From positions 620,001 to 684,000 of the forward strand of contig NZ_CP036402.1 of assembly GCF_004322855.1 (NCBI RefSeq): DNA of 64,000 bases, in the 5' to 3' direction. Position numbers and translations under genes: made by a program. The stretch comes from Egibacter rhizosphaerae. Its GTDB lineage: Bacteria > Actinomycetota > Nitriliruptoria > Euzebyales > Egibacteraceae. Of this stretch, positions 25,949-34,013 are shown piece after piece (within the stretch, counting starts at the first letter, position 1; every line of letters starts with the position of its first letter). The notes below the pieces were generated by a model that was not told where the DNA came from, ran no database searches, and saw only the letters and a list, made by a program, of their open reading frames with translations.

Positions 25949-26311
25949 GTGAGCGAGGAGTGCATCTTCTGCCAGATCGTCGCCGGGGACATCCCGAGCG
26001 ACCATGTGGCCAGCGACGACGGTCTCGTGGCTTTCCGCGACATCAGCCCCCGTGCGCCGGCACACGTGCTCGTCGTGCCCGAACGACACATCCCCAGCGC
26101 GCACGACCTCACCGAGGCCGACGAGGCGCTGCTCGGGCGCTGCTTCGCACTCGCGCGCCGCGTGGCCGAGCAGGAGGGCATCGCCGACGGCTACCGCGTG
26201 GTCACCAACATCGGCGAGCGCGGGGGCCAGGCAGTGTTCCACCTGCACTTCCACGTGCTCGGGGGCAAGCAGCTCGGCACCGTCGACGGGAGAGTGCCCG
26301 AGAGCGCGTAA
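25949..26311 (+). CDS. HIT-family nucleotide hydrolase
   Basis: 120 residues of the Hint/HIT branch, which hydrolyses nucleotide phosphoramidates or related bonds. It opens ECIFCQIVAGDIPSDHVASDD, includes FRDISPRAPAHVLVVPERHI and the HIT triad HLHFHVLGG, with GERGGQAVFHLH before it. GTG 25949 follows GGAGG by 7 bases. In related genomes this gene often accompanies phoH; here it is on the other strand. Confidence 0.93.
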   Translation: MSEECIFCQIVAGDIPSDHVASDDGLVAFRDISPRAPAHVLVVPERHIPSAHDLTEADEALLGRCFALARRVAEQEGIADGYRVVTNIGERGGQAVFHLHFHVLGGKQLGTVDGRVPESA

Positions 26312-26425
26312 GCCCGCCTATCGAGCGCGCGGGCCTGGGCGTGAGCCCGCTAGCGCGCACGTGAGCCCCCATCGAGCAGCGCGGGCCTGCGCGTGAGCCC
26401 CCCATCGAGCGCGCGGGCCTGCCAT
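26296..26425 (+). repeat. Degenerate ~32-45-bp repeat on the HIT stop codon
   Basis: Three to four worn copies of a unit beginning GCGTAAGCCC / GCGTGAGCCC and followed by CCATCGAGCGCGCGGGCCTG. The first copy contains the TAA of the HIT gene, and the later ones carry TGA in the same place. The rest of the 330-base gap up to 26640 is markedly richer in A and T and holds the promoter region of the HNH gene. Confidence 0.75.
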
Positions 26426-26583
26426 CGCGCCCCCTGCTCGTGCCGAGTCCCGGTCCTTCAGTCGGGCTCCAGGCCGGCGGTTCCCAAACCCTCAGTGTCC
26501 TTGGCGCTTTCTGACGTGACGATCTATCACAACACTTGTCCACACGTCTCCAGAGAATCCATACGATCCTCTTGATCGACTGT

Positions 26584-26609
26584 TATACTTCGATCGAACA
26601 GAGATTCGA
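26584..26609 (+). promoter_or_regulatory. -10 box TATACT and near-consensus LexA/SOS box
   Basis: TATACT (26584-26589) is followed at 26594-26609 by TCGAACAGAGATTCGA. The actinobacterial LexA consensus is TCGAAC-N4-GTTCGA; this site matches all fixed bases except one (A for G at 26604). The box lies just past the -10, where LexA would block RNA polymerase, and about 32 bases before the HNH gene start. Copies of the 13E12 family in M. tuberculosis are known LexA targets. Confidence 0.6.
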
Positions 26610-26640
26610 GCATCGGCGAGCAAGGGATCGAGAGGGGGTG

Positions 26641-28614
26641 ATGCCGGTGGCCGAGGACGTACTCGACGATCCGCTCGCCGACGTCACCGCCGACACAGCG
26701 GAGGACGCGGAGCTGGGGCTGCACGAGGTAACCGCGGGCCTCGACGCGCTGACCGAAGTGTCGCTTGCCGAGCTCGATGACGTCCGGCTACACGCCGTGA
26801 TCCAGGGTTTTCGAGCAGCCCGCGACCGCGCCGAGGGCCTCGCGGCGGAGGCGCTGTCGATCCAGCGTGCCCGGGGGAGCTGGCGCCGGGATGGGGCTCG
26901 CTCGCAGAAGGAGTGGGTGAGCGACGAGCTCGACGTCTCCCACGGGCAGGCCACCGGCATCGTGCGCCACGCGGAGCAGCTCGCGCGGCTGCCGCTGACC
27001 CGCGCCGCGGTGCAGCGAGGACTTCTCAGTGCGGGGCAAGCGCAGGTCGCCCTACGCGCCACGACCGACCTCCCGCGTGATGCGTTGGCCGCCCTGGACC
27101 GCGAGGTCCTCCGCAGCGCCGGACTCGACCCGGATTCAATCTCCGCTCGCCGCCCCACCCCAGCAAACCGGTTCGGCCGTCCGGCCTGGGTGGACACGAC
27201 CGCCGAGGAAGCGTGCGAGCACTCACCCGACGCGCCATCCGGCGCCGACGGCTCGCATCCCGATACCCCCGAAGGCGAAGGAGACGGCGGCGCCAGCGAG
27301 GAATCCATGCGAGACGATGCTCCCGGCGACAACGGCGCATCCCCCAGCGACCGCACCACCAGCGACGGCACCCCCGATGGCGACGACACCCCCGATGGCG
27401 ACGACACGCCCGATGATCACCGCGCGCGTGACGGCGCACCCCATGGAAACGGCTCCCTCGGCGCAGGCGGCCCCGGGCCGAGCCCGGGGGCCGAGGGACG
27501 GTCGGGAACCGATCCCGCCGACCTGAGGGATCGCCTGGACGACTACCGGGCGACCCATCATCCGGACGCGGTCGCCGCCCGGGAGCGACGCGCCTGGCAA
27601 GGGCGCCGCGCGAGCCTCGGCCACACGCCCGACGGCCTGCCGACGCTGTTCAACCAGCTCGACGTGCACGGCGCCGAGACACTCGCGACCGCGCTTAGCG
27701 CGTTCTCCAAGCCCCACGGGGACCACGATGACCGGACCCCCGAGCAGCGCCGCGCGGACGCGCTCGTCACCATCGCGGAACGCGCGCTCTCGTATGCCGA
27801 CCCGGAAGACTCTCCGATGCACCGGCCGCAGGTCACCGTCGTCGTCCCACTCCAAACCCTGCGCGGCGCCACGGGCGCGCCGGCCGGGCGGATGGACCAG
27901 CTCGGAGTGCTGTCCAGCGAGACCGCGCGGCGGCTGGCGTGCGACGCCGAGGTCTCGCGGGTGCTCACGGGGCCGTCCAGCGCGCCACTGGACGTGGGGC
28001 GGACCCGTCGGACGGCAACGGGTGCGCAGCGACGCGCGCTCGCGGTCCGCGATCGCGGGTGCGTCGGTTGTGAGGCGCCCGCGAGCTGGTGCGACGCCCA
28101 CCACGTCTGTCACTGGATCGACGGCGGCGCCACGGACCTGTCCAACCTGTGCTTGCTGTGCCGCACCTGCCACACCCACGTCCATCAGGGCACGCGCATG
28201 CTGGTCGGCGACGCCGACCAGGGGTTCGGGCTCGTGCACCCCGAACGCGCCGACAGCGTGGCGCGCGCAGGCAGCTGCCCGGATCCCGGCTACGGCGGCC
28301 GCACGCGACGTGCGCGATCACGGACACCCGAGACGGACCCGTCGCCACCCGGGGATCCGCCACCCGCCGACGAACCTCCCGAACCCGATCCATGGCAATG
28401 GCCGGGCCCCTGGGACCAGCCGACCGACCACGACGAACAGGCCACGCGATCCCGCTCGAGATCGAGATCGAGATCGCCGCGTGAAGACCGCGCAGCAGAG
28501 GGCCCCGGCCCGTGGCGAGCCACCCCGTCGGTGTGCGGGGCAGCTCATTCCCCGCCCAGTGTCGAGCCTCGGCAGCGCACGGATCTGCACGATCGACCAC
28601 CACCCGAGCGGTAG
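26641..28614 (+). CDS. DUF222 / HNH endonuclease (13E12 family)
   Basis: 657 residues. Residues 1-190 are DUF222 (LTEVSLAELDDVRLHAVIQGFRAARDRAEG, TGIVRHAEQLARLPLTRAAVQRGLLSAGQAQVA). Residues 195-300 form a disordered Asp/Gly/Pro/Thr insert with the repeat GDDTPDGDDTPD. DUF222 resumes and is followed by the HNH nuclease: CVGCEAPASWCDAHHVCHWIDGG, then LSNLCLLCRTCHTHVHQG. The tail is Pro/Arg/Ser-rich. The start follows GAGAGGGGG (GTG 26638 is also possible). Such genes multiply in actinobacterial genomes; the upstream region is AT-rich, fitting insertion into the housekeeping cluster. DNA target not known. Confidence 0.93.
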   Translation: MPVAEDVLDDPLADVTADTAEDAELGLHEVTAGLDALTEVSLAELDDVRLHAVIQGFRAARDRAEGLAAEALSIQRARGSWRRDGARSQKEWVSDELDVSHGQATGIVRHAEQLARLPLTRAAVQRGLLSAGQAQVALRATTDLPRDALAALDREVLRSAGLDPDSISARRPTPANRFGRPAWVDTTAEEACEHSPDAPSGADGSHPDTPEGEGDGGASEESMRDDAPGDNGASPSDRTTSDGTPDGDDTPDGDDTPDDHRARDGAPHGNGSLGAGGPGPSPGAEGRSGTDPADLRDRLDDYRATHHPDAVAARERRAWQGRRASLGHTPDGLPTLFNQLDVHGAETLATALSAFSKPHGDHDDRTPEQRRADALVTIAERALSYADPEDSPMHRPQVTVVVPLQTLRGATGAPAGRMDQLGVLSSETARRLACDAEVSRVLTGPSSAPLDVGRTRRTATGAQRRALAVRDRGCVGCEAPASWCDAHHVCHWIDGGATDLSNLCLLCRTCHTHVHQGTRMLVGDADQGFGLVHPERADSVARAGSCPDPGYGGRTRRARSRTPETDPSPPGDPPPADEPPEPDPWQWPGPWDQPTDHDEQATRSRSRSRSRSPREDRAAEGPGPWRATPSVCGAAHSPPSVEPRQRTDLHDRPPPER

Positions 28615-28668
28615 GCCATGCAGGGTCGCGCCATGCTCACCCGGGCGTCACAAGCGCGTCCCGCGGGC

Positions 28669-30426
28669 TCAGATCACCGGGGGCTCGCGGTACTCGCCGT
28701 AAACATCCTTCATCGCCTGGCAGATCTCGCCCATCGTCGCGTCCGCCCGCACCGCGTCCATCAGCACCGGCATGAGGTTCTCGTCGGACCGGCACGCGGC
28801 GCGCAGAGCCTCGAGGCGGTCCTCGACCAGCGCACCGTCGCGGTCGGCGCGGTGCTCGACCAACCGCTGCTCCTGCGCCCGCTCGACCTCGCCGGAGATG
28901 CGCAGGATCTCGAGCTCCTCGTCGTCGTCCTCCACGTGGCTGGTGACCCCGACGATGTGTTTGGTGCCCTTCTCCAGGTGCTGCTGATAGCGGAACGCGG
29001 CATCGGCGATCTCGGACATGAACCAGCCCGACTCGATGCCCGCCAGCATCCCGCGCGTCACCGTGCCGTCGTCGCTGCGATCGAGGATCTGGGCGAGGTA
29101 GGCCTCGGTGTCCTCCTCGACCTTGTCGGTCATCCACTCCACGAACCACGAACCCCCCAGCGGATCGATGGTGTTCGGCACCCCCGTCTCCTCGGCGATG
29201 ACCTGCTGGGTGCGCAACGCCACCTTCGCCGCGTGCTCGGTCGGCAACGCCAGCACCTCGTCCAACGCATTGGTGTGCAAGCTCTGCGTGCCGCCCATGA
29301 CCGCCGCCAACGCCTCGACCGCGGTGCGCACCACGTTGTTGTCCGGCTGCTGCGCGGTCAGCGACACCCCCGCGGTCTGGGTGTGGAACCGCATCAGCAT
29401 CGCCTTCTCGGCAGTCGCGCCGTAGCGGTCGCGCAGCCACCGGGCCCAGATGCGGCGTCCGGCGCGGAACTTCGCGATCTCCTCGAAGAAGTCGATGTGC
29501 GCGTCGAAGAAGAACGACAGCCGGGGACCGAAGTCGTCGACGTCCAGGCCTCGCGACTGGCCGAGCTCGACGTAGGCGAAGCCGGCAGCAAGGGTGAACG
29601 CGAGCTCCTGCGCCGCCGTCGAGCCCGCCTCACGAATGTGGTAGCCCGAGATCGAGATCGGGTGGTAGCGCGGCATCTCGGCGGTGGTGAACTCCATGAG
29701 GTCGCCGATGAGCTTGAGGTGTGGCTCGGGCGGGAACAGCCACTCCTTCTGCGCGATGTACTCCTTGAAGATGTCGGTCTGCAGCGTGCCGCCGAGCTGG
29801 CGCACTTCGTAGCCCTGGCGCTCCGCGGCCACGCAGTACATCGCGAACAGCACGGGCGCCGGCCCGTTGATGGTCATCGACGTGGTGATCTCGCCCAGCG
29901 GGATGCGATCGAACAGCCGCTCCATGTCGCCGAGCGTGTCGACCGCGACCCCGCAGTGGCCGACCTCGCCCTCGCTCTCGGGCTCGTCGGAGTCGCGGCC
30001 CATCAGCGTCGGCATGTCGAACGCCACCGACAGCCCGTGCTGCCCCGCGGCGAGCAGCTCGTGGTAGCGCTGGTTGGTGTCCTCCACGGACCCGAACCCG
30101 GCGAACTGGCGAATCGTCCACGGCCTCCCCCGGTACATCGACGGGTACACACCCCGGGTGTACGGGAACTGGCCGGGGAACCCGATGCGCTCGTGGTCGA
30201 CCTCGTAGTTGTGCGGACCCACGAGCGGGGGAACCTCGACGTCCGACAGCGTCGTGGCCGCCTCCCGCTCCTCCTGCGGATCGACCCCGCGCGCCTCGAG
30301 CGAGCGGTCGAAGGCCTCCTCCCACGCCGCCGCCTGGGACGCCAACGAGAGCTGCTCCCCCTGGCGCTCGTCGGCCTCGTGGGGCTGGCGGGACTCGCGG
30401 GGCTGGCGGGCCTCGTCGTCGCGCAT
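28669..30426 (-). CDS. icmA: Acyl-CoA mutase large subunit, isobutyryl-CoA mutase type
   Basis: 585 residues, the catalytic TIM-barrel subunit of the adenosylcobalamin-dependent methylmalonyl-CoA mutase family without the cobalamin domain, as in two-subunit enzymes. Hallmarks: RPWTIRQFAGFGSVEDTNQRY, GLSVAFDMPT, SISGYHIREAGSTAAQELAFTLAAG, QTAGVSLTAQQPDNNVVRT and TQSLHTNALDEVLALPT. By my alignment to P. shermanii MutB, Tyr89 corresponds to Phe108 and Arg207 to Gln226; the Phe/Gln pair is the signature of isobutyryl-CoA mutase, not methylmalonyl-CoA mutase. The small cobalamin-binding subunit is not in the window. ATG follows AAGGAG; a palindrome and a MarR gene lie upstream. Confidence 0.85.
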   Translation of the reverse strand: MRDDEARQPRESRQPHEADERQGEQLSLASQAAAWEEAFDRSLEARGVDPQEEREAATTLSDVEVPPLVGPHNYEVDHERIGFPGQFPYTRGVYPSMYRGRPWTIRQFAGFGSVEDTNQRYHELLAAGQHGLSVAFDMPTLMGRDSDEPESEGEVGHCGVAVDTLGDMERLFDRIPLGEITTSMTINGPAPVLFAMYCVAAERQGYEVRQLGGTLQTDIFKEYIAQKEWLFPPEPHLKLIGDLMEFTTAEMPRYHPISISGYHIREAGSTAAQELAFTLAAGFAYVELGQSRGLDVDDFGPRLSFFFDAHIDFFEEIAKFRAGRRIWARWLRDRYGATAEKAMLMRFHTQTAGVSLTAQQPDNNVVRTAVEALAAVMGGTQSLHTNALDEVLALPTEHAAKVALRTQQVIAEETGVPNTIDPLGGSWFVEWMTDKVEEDTEAYLAQILDRSDDGTVTRGMLAGIESGWFMSEIADAAFRYQQHLEKGTKHIVGVTSHVEDDDEELEILRISGEVERAQEQRLVEHRADRDGALVEDRLEALRAACRSDENLMPVLMDAVRADATMGEICQAMKDVYGEYREPPVI

Positions 30427-30505
30427 GTCGCGCTCCTTCGCCGAACGATCGTCGCGGCGGGACCTCCGGAGCATTCACCGGCGTCCCACGACGCTGCGCC
30501 AAGGA

Positions 30506-30523
30506 TACTTGGAAATCCAAGCA
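30506..30523 (-). promoter_or_regulatory. Palindrome upstream of the mutase, probable MarR operator
   Basis: CTTGGAAATCCAAG (30508-30521) is a perfect inverted repeat of 6+6 bases around AA, with two further matching bases outside after one mismatch. The TTG-N6-CAA form and the size fit MarR-family operators. It lies between the MarR stop and the mutase ATG, 82 bases before the latter, and is AT-rich against its surroundings. Confidence 0.6.
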
Positions 30524-30555
30524 TTCGTGGCTGCGCGTCGTGGACGCGGCCGGCC

Positions 30556-31113
30556 TCACGACCCGGTGGAGGCTCCCTCGAGCTCCTCGCACAACCGCTC
30601 GAGACCCCCGGCCAGCTCGCGCATGCCCTCATCGGACAGGTCCGACATTCCGAACCCGTCGGCGACGAGTGCGTCGGTGGCGCGGTCGACGAGCTCGCGG
30701 CCGGCCTCGGTCAGCACCGCGAGCGTCGTCCGACGATCATGGTCCCCCGGGACGCGCTCGACCAGCCCCTGGGCCTCCAGACGGTTCACCGCGCTCGTCA
30801 CGCTCGTGGGGTGGACCATCAGCCGCTCGCCCATCTTCCCCATGGGCAACCGCCCCGTGCGGCTGAACGCGAGCAGCTTCAGCACCTCGTACCGGGCGAA
30901 GGTGAGGCCGAACGGCGCGAGCAGCTCGTTCATGTGGCCCAGCGCCAGCTGCTGGGCGCGGAAGAGGCGGACGACCACCTCCATCGGCAGCGCCGCGTCG
31001 TGCCGCAGCTCCCACTGCCTGCGGGCCTCGGCGATCGGGTCGAGCGCCGGGCGGTTCACGTGCTGGCCTGGTCCGGGCGCGTGGGACCGGGACGGGCGGG
31101 CGTCTGCGGTCAT
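30556..31113 (-). CDS. MarR-family transcriptional regulator
   Basis: 185 residues with a winged helix-turn-helix: LTFARYEVLKLLAFSRTGRLPMGKMGERLMVHPTSVTSAVNRLEAQGLVERVPGDHDRRTTLAVLTEAG is the classical MarR helix 3-4 and wing in order. N-terminal dimer helix VVVRLFRAQQLALGHMNELL. It starts 7 bases after the S9 peptidase stop and lies directly before the mutase gene, so control of the mutase through the palindrome at 30508-30521 is the simplest reading. Confidence 0.92.
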   Translation of the reverse strand: MTADARPSRSHAPGPGQHVNRPALDPIAEARRQWELRHDAALPMEVVVRLFRAQQLALGHMNELLAPFGLTFARYEVLKLLAFSRTGRLPMGKMGERLMVHPTSVTSAVNRLEAQGLVERVPGDHDRRTTLAVLTEAGRELVDRATDALVADGFGMSDLSDEGMRELAGGLERLCEELEGASTGS

Positions 31114-31120
31114 GTCCGCG

Positions 31121-33217
31121 TTACCTCTCCGAGTCGGCCGGCAGCCCGAGCGTGCGGGCGAGGAACGCGAGCACGTCGGCGCGCTCGTCGATGGCCATGG
31201 CGGTCGGTTTGCCGGCGCCGTGCCCGCCGCTGCGGTCGACGCGCAGCAGCACCGGCGACGACGGGTCCGACTGCGCGGCCTGCAGCGTGGCGGCGAACTT
31301 GAACGAGTGCCCCGGCACCACCCGGTCGTCGTGGTCACCGGTCGTCACGAGCGTCGCCGGGTACGCGGTGCCGTCGGCCACGTTGTGCAGGGGCGAGTAG
31401 GCCAGCAGCGTGTCGACGTCGGCGGGGTCCTCGGGGTCGCCGTAGTCGCTCTTCCACGCCCAACCGATCGTCGAGTGGTGGAAGCGCAGCATGTCGAGGA
31501 CGCCGACCTCGACGACGGCGGCACCGAAGAGGTCGGGGCGCTGGGTGAGGCAGGCGCCGGCGAGCAGCCCGCCGTTCGAGCGCCCCTTGATCGCGATGCG
31601 CTCGGGGTGCGTCCATCCCTGCTCGACGAGCTGCTGCGCGACCCCGATGGCGTCGTCGAATACGTGCTGCTTGCGCTCCAAGCGGCCGTCGGCGTGCCAG
31701 GCGGCGCCGAACTCACCGCCCCCGCGAAGGTTCGGGACCGCCAGCACGCCGCCACGCTCGACCCAGGCGAGCCAATGGGTCCGGAACATCGGGGTCACCG
31801 GGATCCGAAAGCCCCCGTAGCCCCACAGGAGGGTGGGATGCGGTCCGCCGTCGGGCGCGGGCTCGAGGTCGCGGCGTCGGACGAGGAAGAACGGCACCCG
31901 GGTCCCGTCGGCACTCTCGGCCACCAGGCGGTCGGTCACGAAGCGCTCGGGATCGAACGGCAGCGGCCCCGCACGGGGCACGCCGACCTCGGTCGTCTCG
32001 CCCGTCTCGAGGTGGTGGCGCCAGATCGACGAGGGCCGGGTGAAGGACGCGAACGTGAGGTGCACGAGCGGGTCGCCCGGCCGCCCGGCGAGGCTCTCGA
32101 CGGTGCCGAGGCCGGGCAGCGCGACCTCCCCGTCGGGCTCGCCGTCGAGGCGGTCACGGCGGAGACGGCTCGACGCGTCCGCGAGCCAGAGCGTCAGGAC
32201 CCGGTCGCCGGCGATCACCGCGTGGTCGAGCGTGTCGGTGGGGTCCTCGGCGACCACCTCCCGCCAGCGGGACGCGTCGTCGTCGGCCACACGCGAGCGG
32301 GCGAGGTCGATCGCGACGATCCGCTCGCGCGGCGCTCCCGCGTCGGTCTGAACGTACAGCTCTCCGCCCACGACGTCGAGTGGCTCGTAGCTCGCGTCAG
32401 CGGCATCGAGCAGCGGTCGCGGCTCGGACTCCCCGGCAGCCAGATCGGCGACCCACACCCGACTGTGCGGGTCGGTCCCCCGCGACAGCGTCACCACGAG
32501 CCACCGGCCGTCGTCGCTGACCATCGGACTGAGGACCCAGTCCGGGTCCTCGGGGACGAACACGACCTCGTCGTCGGCCTGCGGCGTCCCGAGACGATGC
32601 AGGGCCAGCCACTGGCCGCGGGTGGCGGCGAGGTAGGCGCCGTCCGCGGCGGGCGGGTCGAACGCGCCGTAGAAGAAGCCCGACCCGTCGGGGAGCCAGG
32701 CGGCGGGACTGAACTTGCTCCATTCGACGACGTCGTCGTGATCGCGGCCGCTCGCGACGTCGCGCACCCGCCACGTCTGCCAGTCCGAACCCTCCCCGGA
32801 GAGGGCGTAGGCGAGCAGCGCCCCGTCCCGGGTCACCGCGGCACCCGTCAGGGCGGTGGTCTCGTCACCCTCGGCGGTCGGCTCGAGCAGGACCGCACCG
32901 GTCGCGTCCGGCGCATCGGCGACCCAGAGCGTGGGCTGGTCGTCGAGCCCGGCGTTGCGCAGTTGGAACCAACGCTCCCCGCGGCACCAGGGCGCGCCGG
33001 CGCGCGGCCGGTCGGTGAGCTCGCGCAGCCGGGCCCGGAACGCCTCCCGCTCCTCGGCGTCGGCGAGCCACTCCTCGGTCACCGCGTTCTGCGCATCGAT
33101 CCAGGCGTGGACCCGGGGGTCCGTCGTGTCCTCGAGCCAGTGGTAGGGGTCGGGGACCTTGCGGCCGTGGTGGTCCTCGACGTGGTCGTCGGCGCGAGTG
33201 TCGGGGTAGCTGATCAT
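31121..33217 (-). CDS. S9-family prolyl oligopeptidase
   Basis: 698 residues: an N-terminal beta-propeller starting at DPYHWLEDTTDPRVHAWIDAQN, then an alpha/beta hydrolase from about residue 430. Catalytic Ser547 lies in IKGRSNGGLLAG, the acid in TTGDHDDRVVPGHS and the histidine in RSGGHGAGKPT. WGYGGFRIPVTP and RGGGEFGAAWH are standard for prolyl oligopeptidases. No signal peptide, so cytoplasmic peptide turnover is likely. It starts 40 bases after rsmE and precedes the MarR gene. Confidence 0.94.
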   Translation of the reverse strand: MISYPDTRADDHVEDHHGRKVPDPYHWLEDTTDPRVHAWIDAQNAVTEEWLADAEEREAFRARLRELTDRPRAGAPWCRGERWFQLRNAGLDDQPTLWVADAPDATGAVLLEPTAEGDETTALTGAAVTRDGALLAYALSGEGSDWQTWRVRDVASGRDHDDVVEWSKFSPAAWLPDGSGFFYGAFDPPAADGAYLAATRGQWLALHRLGTPQADDEVVFVPEDPDWVLSPMVSDDGRWLVVTLSRGTDPHSRVWVADLAAGESEPRPLLDAADASYEPLDVVGGELYVQTDAGAPRERIVAIDLARSRVADDDASRWREVVAEDPTDTLDHAVIAGDRVLTLWLADASSRLRRDRLDGEPDGEVALPGLGTVESLAGRPGDPLVHLTFASFTRPSSIWRHHLETGETTEVGVPRAGPLPFDPERFVTDRLVAESADGTRVPFFLVRRRDLEPAPDGGPHPTLLWGYGGFRIPVTPMFRTHWLAWVERGGVLAVPNLRGGGEFGAAWHADGRLERKQHVFDDAIGVAQQLVEQGWTHPERIAIKGRSNGGLLAGACLTQRPDLFGAAVVEVGVLDMLRFHHSTIGWAWKSDYGDPEDPADVDTLLAYSPLHNVADGTAYPATLVTTGDHDDRVVPGHSFKFAATLQAAQSDPSSPVLLRVDRSGGHGAGKPTAMAIDERADVLAFLARTLGLPADSER

Positions 33218-33257
33218 GGCCACCAACCTAATCCGCGGACCGGGTGGAGCGTCGAGC

Positions 33258-34013
33258 TCAGCCGAGCCGGCTGACGAGCGCGAGCGTGACCGCGGCCGCC
33301 GCCACGGCCGCGGTCTCGGTCCGCAGCACGGTGTCGCCCAGGCCCACGGGCGCCAGGCCGGTGGCGGCGACCTCCTCGCGCGTGAGGCCGCCCTCGGGCC
33401 CCACCGCCAGGGTGATCGCCCGATGGTCGGACAGCGCCCCGGCCTCATCGATCAGCGGGGTCGTGGCTCCTTCCCAGCAGACCACGCCCCGCTCGTCGTC
33501 GAAAGCCTCGGCCCACGAGGCGATCGGTTCGATTGTCGGCAGATAGGCGCGCCGCGATTGCTTCGCGGCCGCGTGGGCCACCGCACGCCACCGGTCGATC
33601 GCGCGCTCGGCCCCCTCGCCACTCGGCCGCGACTCGCTGTGCGCGGCGATGGCCGGCGCGATTCGGTCGACCCCGAGCTCGGTGAGCTGCCGCACGATGT
33701 CGTCGAGCTTCTTGCCCTTGGGTGTCCCGACGACGACCCGAAGGGCCGGGCGCGGGGTGGGTACCTCCTCGTGAGCGGTGATCGCGAGGGCAACGACCGA
33801 CCCGATCTCGGCGACACGGGTCCAATAGCGGGTGCCCATGCCGTCGGCGACGCTGACGGGGTCCCCCGGGCCGCAGCGCAGCACCGTGGCGAGGTGGTGC
33901 GAGTCCTCGTCCCCGAGGGTGATGTGCTCGTCGCCGATCACGGCCGGTGGGACGACGAAGTGCGGGCCGCCGGGCGCCTCGCGGGGCACCCGCTCGTCGG
34001 ACCCGTCACTCAC
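33258..34013 (-). CDS. rsmE: 16S rRNA m3U1498 methyltransferase RsmE
   Basis: 251 residues of the SPOUT methyltransferase RsmE. N-terminal PUA-like part (HITLGDEDSHHLATVLRCGPGD), then the knot domain with KGKKLDDIVRQLTELGVDRIAP, ITLAVGPEGGLTREEV and the final LGDTVLRTETAAVAAAAVT. Its ATG overlaps the dnaJ stop as ATGA, the usual hrcA-dnaJ-rsmE order in actinobacteria. Confidence 0.95.
   Translation of the reverse strand: MSDGSDERVPREAPGGPHFVVPPAVIGDEHITLGDEDSHHLATVLRCGPGDPVSVADGMGTRYWTRVAEIGSVVALAITAHEEVPTPRPALRVVVGTPKGKKLDDIVRQLTELGVDRIAPAIAAHSESRPSGEGAERAIDRWRAVAHAAAKQSRRAYLPTIEPIASWAEAFDDERGVVCWEGATTPLIDEAGALSDHRAITLAVGPEGGLTREEVAATGLAPVGLGDTVLRTETAAVAAAAVTLALVSRLG

Noticed and set aside
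23481-25952. Very long plus-strand open frame opposite the ThDP enzyme and phoH
   Set aside because: It is the antisense of two clearly conserved genes and shows arginine/glycine-rich composition typical of shadow frames.
26555-26583. A -35 box for the HNH promoter
   Set aside because: No hexamer at 16-18 bases before TATACT resembles TTGACA; only the -10 was kept.
28669-30426. Simple annotation as methylmalonyl-CoA mutase
   Set aside because: The two substrate-specificity residues fit isobutyryl-CoA mutase better, so the family name was kept only as background.
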